From positions 2,772,664 through 2,836,663 of the forward strand of contig NC_051088.1 in NCBI RefSeq assembly GCF_901709675.1: a DNA stretch of 64,000 bases, read 5' to 3'. The translations under genes and the position numbers were made by a program. Source of the stretch: Syngnathus acus (taxonomy: Eukaryota > Chordata > Actinopteri > Syngnathiformes > Syngnathidae). This document shows positions 10,901 through 18,074 of the stretch, one piece after another. Position 1 is the stretch's first letter. Each line of letters opens with the position of its first letter. The notes under the pieces were generated by a model. The model saw only the letters and a list, made by a program, of their open reading frames with translations. It did no database searches and had not been told where the DNA came from.

Positions 10901-11085
10901 GGGCTTGGCGGACAGTGCGGCATGCGAGTGTGGTGACCCTGAGCAGACCGCCGACCATATAATCAACATCTGCCCCTTATATGGACCACCCTCGGAAGCC
11001 AGCCTCTTCGACCTAGGGCCAGAGATGCGGGCATGGCTACGCGACACCGAGTTGGACATCTGACGTTACACGAAAGAAGAAGAAG
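7916..11085 (+). mobile_element. Complete, apparently recent non-LTR retrotransposon
   Basis: 3.17-kb insertion flanked by a perfect 14-bp duplication AAGGGTTAATGGTG (7902-7915 and 11086-11099), ending in a short AAGAAGAAG tail. One ORF (7965-11063) fills it. The 5' leader is only about 49 bp and has an in-frame stop at 7956, so either the element is naturally compact or it lost a 5' part such as a gag ORF. Codon use and GC content are clearly higher than the AT-rich LTR around it. The perfect TSD and intact frame suggest recent insertion. Confidence 0.9.
7965..11063 (+). CDS. Endonuclease/reverse transcriptase of non-LTR retrotransposon (intact, 1032 aa)
   Basis: Would nick target DNA and copy its RNA by target-primed reverse transcription. 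A basic N-terminus (residues 8-30, KRRARRARAGRLR) precedes an APE-type endonuclease at about 40-250: N47, E75 in LLLQETH, GDFN at 163-166, DLAF at 217-220 and SHHRPS at 241-246. The last box is normally S-D-H, so the Asp is His here. RT lies at about 455-720: KPGKSPGRDNIHPEF, SYRPISLL, LDLTAAYDTVW, NGVPQGSVLSP and catalytic YADD at 678-681. The C-terminus has a CXC-X8-H-X4-C cluster (C987, C989, H998, C1003) as in Jockey/I-group elements. No RNase H or gag ORF. Start is the first ATG after the in-frame TAG at 7956. Clade uncertain; the single-ORF layout without RNase H would fit Ingi/Vingi-like or Jockey-like elements. Confidence 0.92.
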   Translation: MVQDQLVKRMSSTKRRARRARAGRLRTGGRAVIPTVENRGLSVLQLNVEGLTTAKLEVLRHLADSNEAAVLLLQETHCTSDNILKIPGFHLAGSIYSKQHGVATFVRTELSWSASSQSPPGSNIEWLVTKIQETSVVNVYKPPPSELSVTSLPSITAPAIYAGDFNCQHTDWGYNHTTPNGVALSEWASNTDALLLYDPKEPPTFFSARWNTSTNPDLAFAICHSNDPKPERRILDRFPRSHHRPSIIKVPALVEPVPGKPVKRWNFRKANWESYAEETERRSAGLPDPDTADLDAAYAAYCQVLLGAAKKTIPRGYNRNYIPGWDKECSRLLCDHQRASSREEVDMTAAALLQKLDITRRARWTEVVESIDFTHSSRKAWQTINQFTGRNTTPHSCPVTANAIASHLLKNGRFPDADKVFARLISCEVSGLSGAASVDSNLSGEFTAEELSEALSKLKPGKSPGRDNIHPEFVIHQSTITSGWLCAFFTSCYRRLKLPKTWRRASVIALPKPNKPAEDPKSYRPISLLCVPFKILEKMIHSRIEPVVDSQPPREQAGFRHGRSTADQVTLLCQDIEDSFQDSEKAGVVYLDLTAAYDTVWHRGLHLKLLRTIPDRHMVKFIMETISNRSFILQTSSGQCSRLRRLRNGVPQGSVLSPMLFNVYIHDLPDTASRKYGYADDLAIMLSRPTWKAMEEGLNEDMGTLVAYLRRWRLQLSVGKTVAAAYHLSTREARMELEVRVDNKCLEVQQAPKYLGVRLDRTLSFKQHLEEVNAKVTSRAALIRRLAGTTWGASAKTLRISTQALVFSAAEYCSPVWSRSPHARKVDVAINTSLRIITGCLKPTPVSLLPVLAGIAPAGLRREAANLAQARKAQKYDWHILHNTTITPASPSRLKSRHPYNKAAQEMLNSTSEDISRDAWLAAAWKQEWESAGPSRVHRYIWDPGDGAIGGDDLPRRQWTTLNRLRTGVGRFGSSMKTWGLADSAACECGDPEQTADHIINICPLYGPPSEASLFDLGPEMRAWLRDTELDI

Positions 11086-11099
11086 AAGGGTTAATGGTG

Positions 11100-12138
11100 A
11101 TACTAAGTGGTGGAAGACTGAGGTCCCACATATGAGCGTGACATCGGTCACGTGCATCCAGTTGAAGCCGAAACAAAATGCTGTTTGACGGAACACAAGT
11201 CAGAGAAAAAACATTTGCAAATGTCACGTTGATGGACAGTTGACAGGATTTGGGAGTGGGAAACAGGATGGAGCATCCCTGAGAAAATTGTTACTTTCGT
11301 GAGAACATGGTCACCTCATCTGGTTCAATCCGGTTGAGACCGGCTGAGATGCAGGTGCAGTCTATTCTGGAAGCATTTGGGTCATCTGAGGCCAATGTAT
11401 GACATCATGGGAAAAAAACTGGTACATGACCAAGCAGGCATAGTACCCATGAACTGGACTGGTATAAAAGGTTCATTCGGACAAAGAGCATCACTCTCTC
11501 TCGCCCGGTGGGCTTTCCCCGTCAGGGGTATGGCCCCTGCGGCTACTGCCGTGGGTCGAGAACGCCGATTAGACAAAGATATTCTTTCTGAGATTAACCC
11601 TAGGTCCGTTAAAATGAATTTATACTATCTTCAGATTGGATTTAGTCAAATTTTAAGCTCAAAGACAGGCTAGGAGATGCAGACCTCGGTGCAGGAGAGA
11701 GGAGCCATTTTTAGGGCGTCGTCATCTCCATTCTTTAGGCCAGCCTGTTCTTTTAAACAGAATTCGGATTTTGGAACAAGGAGAACTGATCACTCGACTT
11801 TTCCACCAAACAGCATTTTAGACCTCTAGCCTCTTACCCTTTTTTACTATATTTTTGAGTTTTCAATCGAGAGAACTTCGAGACTGAATAATTTTTGCTC
11901 TATTGAGAATGGTGAGTGGAAATTATTGTTAGTTGTTCGAACAATTGAAACTTGTAATTCTATTTCTTGCTTATTCATTAAATTTCTACTTTATAATCAT
12001 CTAATTTCGATTAATGATTATTTTGATCTTTTATGCTTTAAATCTCTTTTGTTTCTCTATCATAGTCATACTTTAAACCGTTCAGTTCTTTTTTAAATGA
12101 AGACAGCTTTAATCCTTGACATCAGGGAGTGTCAGAAT
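11100..12138 (+). promoter_or_regulatory. LTR promoter-like region with TATA-like box
   Basis: After the nested LINE the LTR resumes. GGTATAAAAGGTTC at about 11461-11474 is a good TATA box, followed about 30 bp downstream by CACTCTCTCTCGCCC, a plausible initiation zone. No protein-coding sequence is seen from 11100 to 12138. Promoter activity is inferred from motif and position only. Confidence 0.35.
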
Positions 12139-12452
12139 CTTAAAAGTTAAAGTTAAAGTTAAAGTCCCAATGATCGTCACACACACATCTGGGTGTGGTG
12201 AAATTTGTCCTCTCCATTTAACCCATCCCCGTGTGATTTTAATCCATCCCCTGGGGGAGAGGGGAGCAGTGAGCAGCAGCGGTGCCGCGCTCCGGAATCA
12301 GTTGGTGATCTAACCCCCCAATTCCAACCCTTAATGCTGAGTGCCAAGCAGGGAGGCAATGGGTCCCATTTTTATAGTCTTTGGAATGACCCGGCCGGGG
12401 TTTGAACCCACAACCTTCCAGTCTCAGGGCGGACACTCTACCACTAGGCCTT
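12139..12452 (-). mobile_element. tRNA-derived SINE, antisense, copy 1 (5' trimmed)
   Basis: Read on the minus strand it begins GGCCTAGTGGTAGAGTG (A box) and has GGTTTGAACCC on the plus strand, a clear B box, about 45 bp on. It then runs through a conserved body (GGGACCCATTGCCTCCC) to GTGTGTGACGATCATTGGGAC and a (TTTAAC)n tail. The first bases of the tRNA head are missing compared with the copy at 34424. It sits in the R/U5-like part of the large LTR. Confidence 0.85.
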
Positions 12453-12874
12453 GTTCGGAACCGTTAACTCAGCTAGTGTGAGTGTACGCTAGTGAAAATA
12501 AACGAGTTCCCGCGGTCTTAACAAAGACAGCTAAACTATTCCGAGCGGATAACAAAAGCAACAATCTTAATCGGAAAGGAGAGCCGCTGAAACGGCCGCG
12601 ATCGAGGAGATCCTGGGTCTCGACAAAGTAGTTACTCAACCCTCGGGTTTCTTTGATTTCAGCGGGACTGGCGTCCGGAAATGACGGAATTAATCTAACA
12701 ATAGATTAGTTACCTGAACAGCGGTTAGACTCAGAACGAATCTTCTTTCCGTACCGGCTTAAATCAATTTTCGTCTCCCCTACAGGCTGCGTTACTGCAG
12801 AGGGGCTAAAGTACAGAATTTTAACCTTTAAACGGAGAGCCGGTCACTTACATCAGATAAGTGCACGATTGACA
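12453..12874 (+). other. Right end of the large LTR
   Basis: Contains AATAAACG at about 12497, a poly(A)-like signal, then about 370 bp ending in GATTGACA just before the duplicated CACC. It has no coding capacity. If the LTR reading is right, this is U5. Confidence 0.4.
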
Positions 12875-15123
12875 CACCAGGACACCCTAGGCCGCAGTTT
12901 GATGGTCGACTTTATAGTCGTGTCATGGGATTTGCGGCCGCATGTTTTGGACACTCGGGTGAAGAGAGGGGCGGAGCTGTCAACTGATCACCACCTGGAG
13001 GTGGGTTGGCTCTGATGGTGGGGGAAGATGCTGGTCCGACCTGGCAGACCCAAACGCTCTGTGAGGGTCTGCTGGGAACGTCTAGCAGAATCCCCTGTCA
13101 GGAAGACCTTCAACTCCCACGTCCGGCAGAGCTTTTTCCACGTCCCGGGGGAGGCGGGGGACATTGAGTCCAAGTGGACCATGTTCCGTGCCTCCATTGA
13201 TGAGGCAGCCGACCGGAGCTGTGGCCGTGGTCGGTGCCTGTCGTGGCGGCAATCCACGAACCCGCTGGTGGACACCGGCGGTAAGGGATGCCGTCAAGCT
13301 GAAGAAGGAGTCCTATCGGGCCGTTTTGGCCTGTGGGACTCCGGAGGCAGCTGACAGGTACCGGATGGCCAAGCGGAATGCGGCTTCGGCGGTTGCTGAG
13401 GCAAAAACCCGGGCGTGGGAGGAGTTTGGCAAGGCCATAGAGAATGACTTCCGGACGGCTACGAGGAGATTCTGGTCCACCATCCGGCGTCTCAGGAGGA
13501 GGAAGCAGTGCACCGTCAACACTGTTTACAGTGGAGATGGCGTGCTGCTGACCTCGACTTGGGACTTTGTGAGTCGGTGGGGAAAATACTTCGAAGACCT
13601 CCTCAATTCCACCGACACGCCTTCCATTGTGGAAGCAGGGCCTGGAGACTCTGAAGTGGACTCTCCAATCTCTGGGGTCGAAGTCACTGAGGTAGTTAAA
13701 AAACTCCTCTGTGGCAAGGCCCCGGGGGTGGATGAGATCCGCCCGGAGTTCTGGATGTTGTGGGGCTGTCATGGCTGACACGCCGCTACAACATTGCCAG
13801 GACATCGGGGACGGTGCCTCTGAATTGGCAGACTGGGGTGGTGGTTCCCCTCTTTAAGAAGGGGGACCGGAGGGTGTGTTCCAACTACAGATGAATCATA
13901 CTCCTCAGCCTCCCTGGTAAGGTCTATTCAGGGCTGCTGGAGTGGAGGTTCCGTCGGGAGGTCGAAACTCGGATTCTGGAGGAGCAGTGTGGCTTTCGTC
14001 CTGGCCGTGGAACAGTGGACCAGCTTCACCCTCGGCAGGATCCTCGAGGGGGCATGGGAGTTCGCTCAAGCAGTCCACATGTGTTTTGTGGACTTGGAGA
14101 AGCGTTCGACCGTGTTCCTCGGGAAGTTCTGTGGAGGGTGCTTCGGGAGTACGGGGTGCCGAGCCAACTGATAAGGGCGGTTCCGGCCGCATTTCCGGCA
14201 GTAAGTCGCATTCGTTCCCAGTGAGGGTTGGACTGCAAGGCTGCCCTTTGTCACCGATTCTGTTCATAACTTTTATGGACAGAATTTCTAGCACAGGCGT
14301 TGAGGGTGTCCGGTTTTGGGACCTCAGCATTGCGTCTCTGCTTTTAGCAGACGACGTGGTGCTGTTGGTTTCTTCAAGCCCTGATCTCCAGCTCTCACTG
14401 GAGCGGTTTGCAGCCAAGTGTGAAGTGGTCGGGATGAGGGTCAGCACCTCCAAATCCGAGTCCATGGTCCGTATCGGGGATGAGATCCTGCCCCAAGTGG
14501 AGGAGTTCAAGTATCTTGGGGTTTTGTTCACGAGTGAGGTCAGGATGGAGCGCGAGATCGACAGGCGGATCGGTGCAGCGTCGGCAGTAATGTGGACTCT
14601 GTACCAGTCTGTCGTGGTTGAGCCAAAAGCCAAAGCCGAGCCAAAAGGCAAAGCTCTCAATTTACCGGTCGATCTATGCTCCTACCCTCACCTCTGGTCA
14701 CGAGCTATGGGCCGTGACCGAAAGAACGAGATCCAGGAAACAAGCGGCCGAAATGAGTTTCCTCCGCAGGATGTCCGGGCTCTCCCTTAGAGATAATGTG
14801 AGAAGCTCTGTCATCCGGGAGAGACTCGGAGTAGAGCCGCTGCTCCTCCACGTTGAGAGGAGCCAGATGAGGTGGCTCGGGCATCTCATCAGGATGTCTC
14901 CTGGATGCCTCCCTGGAGAGGTGTTCCGGGCATGTCCCACCGTGGACGACCCAGGACGCGCTGGAGAGACTATGTCGCTCAGCTGGCCTGGGAACGTCTT
15001 GGGATCCCCCGGGATGAGCTGGATGAAGTGGCTGGGGAGAGGGAAGTCTGGGAGTCCCTCCTAAAGCTGCTGCCCCTGCGACCCGACCCCGGATAAATGG
15101 AAGAAGATGGATGGATGGATGAT
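12875..15123 (+). mobile_element. Rex3 copy A, segment 3 (endonuclease end, RT, 3' tail)
   Basis: Starts with the duplicated CACC, then AGGACACCCTAGGCCGCAG, exactly where segment 2 stopped. It contains the end of the endonuclease (FIVVSWDLRPH, STDHHL), the linker with [24 protein letters not shown], the RT and C-terminal region, and a short (GGAT)n tail. It holds the Rex3 signature TGGCAGACTGGGGTGGTGGT at about 13828. The right flank TTTATTTTTTTGT (15124-15136) repeats the left flank at 4647-4660. Confidence 0.9.
13164..15064 (+). pseudogene. Rex3 copy A RT region, frameshifted
   Basis: The RT is spread over several frames. 13164-13778 covers the linker up to KAPGVDEIRPEFW and ends in a stop. 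13942-14790 covers GLQGCPLSPILF, the catalytic box (LADD instead of FADD), STSKSESMV and EEFKYLGVLF. 14618-15064 covers TSGHELWAVTERTRS, SFLRRMSGLSLRD and MRWLGHLIRM. The frameshifts and missing segments inactivate it. Confidence 0.85.
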
Positions 15124-15267
15124 TTTATTTTTTTGTAATTGGAACCGTTGTTATATTGCACACCTATTAGCGCACTTCTCTTCTCAGCCATCACAATTAT
15201 GTACATGCAATTGTATTGGCAAAGTGAACAAAGGACTTTGATTTGGACCTCTCTGTTACTCCTGTTG

Positions 15268-15353
15268 TTCATCCAACTCTCACTGGAGAGGTTCACAGAT
15301 TGGGATGAAAATCAGCACCTCCAAATCTGAGACCATGGTTGTCAGTTGGAAAG
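15268..15353 (+). pseudogene. Small Rex3 RT fragment
   Basis: About 85 bp (CTCTCACTGGAGAGGTTC to GGTTGTCAGTTGGAAA) matches the Rex3 stretch LSLERFAAECE...STSKSE...VLSRK, with an internal deletion. An isolated scrap lying just beyond Rex3 copy A. Confidence 0.65.
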
Positions 15354-15711
15354 ATCGCCGGTACAGTATTTGGTTTGGCTTGCCAGGCTAGTTTATCGCG
15401 CACAGTCAAGGTTTGGTCACATTCATAATACAAACAGGAACAAACCAAAGTAAAATAACAGCATTTACAATCATGATGAATTAAGAGATTCTTGTAATTG
15501 TGCTTTTTAGCTTTCATTTGATTAATCGCAATATGCAAAACGGTGTGGACTCCGATCGGCTGCTTGCTATCAAATGTCTGACATGGTGTCACGTGAGGAG
15601 CAGGAGATGGATCAGAAGCAAACATAACATGGAAATTGAAAAGTAAAAGTCTTTATCAGATATCAATAGAAAACATTCTACCTGAAAGAAAGCTCAATGC
15701 ACTGACAACTT

Positions 15712-16400
15712 TTCACTAGGGATGGTAAGGTCGAGTCAGTCCGCTCGACACAGCGAGCTTTTTTAAGCGAAAGTGTCGCTAAGCAGTGTTTTGAGCACGC
15801 CCCCTGTGACTTGACCACTGCGAGCGAGGCCTCGTTACGTCACACTGGGTCACGAGCTTTGTGGGAAATTCTAAAAATCTAAGCGTTTCAGTCTATGTTG
15901 AGTATTTAAAGGTGAGCTGAATCACAGTTAACACCGTGGGTTTTTGAGAGGAGGAGATTGCTATTGTTATTGCCTGTTATTCCTTGATCCAATTAGCCAG
16001 GGAAAGTATTAGTACAGTTTATACAGTTTAAGTTTATATTAAGGTCTAGTCTAGTTTAGAACTGATTCAGTATGTTAGCTATATGCACATAGGGCACGCA
16101 GACACAGGCACACACATATTTACAATATACATTCAAATAGGTTATAGGTTAAGTTATAGAAAGAAAAGCAGTGAGGAAGGGCCAGTGCCAAAAAGAGCAC
16201 GATCAGTTGCCTGGGAGCACTTTGCTCTTATCAGCCCTAATAGGAAAAAAAAAAATCATCAATGCCAGCATCATCAGTGCCGTGTCAAAGGGTTTTCTCC
16301 AAAGCTGGAGGGGGAATGAGGCAGAAAAGGAGCCGATTAAAGCCAAGCACTGTGGAAACGATTCTTTTTTTTAATAAAAATTGTTGAACCATCCCAATGC
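15712..16400 (+). pseudogene. hAT-like relic with BED zinc-finger remnant
   Basis: A frame at 16083-16319 contains KRARSVAWEHFALISPNRKK followed by a CXXH-like stretch, resembling the BED finger at the N-terminus of hAT transposases (W-x-H-F...C-x-x-C). One finger Cys is not visible. Weak ends AGGGATGGTAAGG (about 15718) and GAACCATCCC (about 16386) are roughly inverted. No DDE core is present. I infer a deleted hAT element without a proven boundary. Confidence 0.4.
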
Positions 16401-16460
16401 TTACAAAGTTGCACAATCACCATTTCCGATATTTTCTTTTACAGTTACAAAAGCAGCACG

Positions 16461-16723
16461 GTTTGGATGTTCTCCCCGTGCCCACGTGTGTTTTCTCTGG
16501 TTTCCTCCCGCATCGCAAAAACATGCTTGGTTATCTGATTGAGCACTCCAAATTGCCCGTAGGTGCGAGCGCAGATGGTTGTTCATCTCTATGTGCCCTG
16601 CCATTGGCTGGCAACCAGTTCAGGGTGATCCTCGCCTCCTGCCCAATGACAGCTGGGATAGGCTCCAGCACGCCCGCGACCCCCGTGAGGACAAGCGGTA
16701 TAGAAAATGGATGGCTGTTTTAA
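16461..16723 (+). mobile_element. SINE body, 5' truncated
   Basis: Matches the plus-sense form of the SINEs at 26210 and 28200 from GGATGTTCTCCCCGTGC to GACCCCCGTGAGGACAAGCGG and AAAATGGATGG, but lacks the tRNA-like head with A and B boxes. More diverged than those copies. Confidence 0.75.
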
Positions 16724-16984
16724 AAGCACTATCCCAGTTGCAGAAGCACATTTCTCCCATTTCCCCTCAACATTTTATCCACATATGCTTATAGTTATTC
16801 ATTATTACATAAATACCTAAATAACCTACAATAAAAGCTTCTTTGATTATTAAGCATGCATCAAAAGGGCTATTTAATGCATTAAAAATAGACACATATA
16901 TTTTTTTTCTTTTTCTTCATTATTACAGAACAAGCCACATTAGCAATGAATTAATGCATGCGTTTGACAAAATATTCTCTAAAG

Positions 16985-17972
16985 CAGGGGTGTCCAAACG
17001 TTTTGCAAGGAGGGCCAGATTTGATCAAGTGAAGGGGCCCGGGGGCCAATAGTTTTTTCAGACATTTTTTAACTACAAAAATTTCATGCAAATACACACT
17101 GTTATAAAACAAATTTCATTGTCACAATTGTCTTTATTTTTCAAATGACAAAATATCCAAATATAAGCCACTCAGGCAGATGTGAACAACTCTAAAAACA
17201 CAAATTCTGCCTTTCATTCATATCTGAAGAGTCAGATAATGTTGAATAAACTGTATAAAATACCTTAAATTTACACGAGTTTAAAATTATATTTGCCTCA
17301 TGAACATTTTAAACAGGAGTTATAGGTAATGCAAAGTTGTATGTTATTATTAAAACTTAGAACAAGTGAATTTTGCTCGTCATTTACAATATCTTTCAGA
17401 AAGTAATAGTTTGTGTCACGTCAACAGGTTCATAACATCACCAGTATTAACATGGCCACGTCGTGGCTTGCTTTAGTAATATTTACTTTTGACTCACAGT
17501 CCCGCATGAAGAATCGCTGTTGTGTTGCCAGTACAGCTTGGAGCTGCTTCACTTTATCAGCGCGTCACTCCCTGTTAGCTTGTCGTATGCGTTAGCATGT
17601 TTAGTCAGTCTGATAGTGTCTTTTTAGGTTGAAATCCTTAAACAAGACAACCATCTCTTTACAAATTAGACAAACACAATTGCCTTGATTTTCAGTGAAG
17701 AAGTATTGTAATTCCCATTTCTCTTGAAAGCGATGGCCCTCAATGTCAACTTTCCTCGTTTTCTTTGCAGTCACCATGGCAGAAATGAGCGGAGAGGGGT
17801 GGTGCTGCCACTTTTTGGTAATAGGAGGAATTACAGTTTCAAACTTCATGATTTTTTTTAATTCAGTTTGACAGTGCAGGCGGGCCATAAATAATACATT
17901 ACAAGACCGAACCTGCATGAAATCTGACCGGGGGCCGGATTTGGCCCGCGGGCCGGACTTTGGACATGCCTG
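16985..17972. mobile_element. hAT (Charlie-like) element, internally deleted
   Basis: 988 bp with TIRs CAGGGGTGTCCAAACG / CTTTGGACATGCCTG and a perfect 8-bp target duplication, ctctaaag (16977-16984 and 17973-17980). The sub-terminal GGCCCGCGGGCC sequence is typical of this vertebrate hAT group. It retains only an N-terminal transposase scrap (17601-17918, minus). Confidence 0.93.
17601..17918 (-). pseudogene. hAT transposase N-terminal zinc-finger fragment
   Basis: About 105 residues. The second half (KKTRKVDIEGHRFQEKWELQ then YFF, CVCLICKE, NLKRHYQT) is the BED-like finger with C-x2-C and H seen at the N-terminus of Charlie/GTF2IRD2-type hAT transposases. The catalytic RNase H-like core and the dimerisation region are absent. 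Inactive. Confidence 0.8.
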
Positions 17973-18074
17973 CTCTAAAGCCTTTGAAAACTACCTTTTA
18001 GTCAAAGGTAGTTTTCAAAACAATCCAGCAGATGTCACTCTTCAAAATGTATCAAAGGATTCAAAGCAGCGTTT

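Larger units (their letters stand above)
7020..12874 (+). mobile_element. Large solo LTR of an unclassified LTR retroelement, with nested insertions
   Basis: Begins TGTTGAGTTAC and ends GATTGACA (TG...CA), with the 4-bp duplication CACC at 7016-7019 and 12875-12878 inside Rex3. Removing the nested non-LTR element (about 3.17 kb) and SINE (about 0.31 kb) leaves about 2.37 kb, long for an LTR. Inside are diverged tandem repeats of about 280-310 bp, a TATA-like box (GGTATAAAAG, about 11461) and a poly(A)-like signal (AATAAA, about 12497). An open frame crosses the left edge and ends at about 7141, as if an upstream gene of the parent ran into the LTR. No second LTR or internal region is seen. 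Orientation is inferred from the TATA and poly(A) order. Alternative: a deleted provirus. Confidence 0.55.

Noticed and set aside
13110-13805. 231-residue antisense frame over Rex3 copy A (and similar ones at 57953-58555 and 54001-54738)
   Set aside because: Shadow frames opposite real Rex3 or Rex1 coding sequence.
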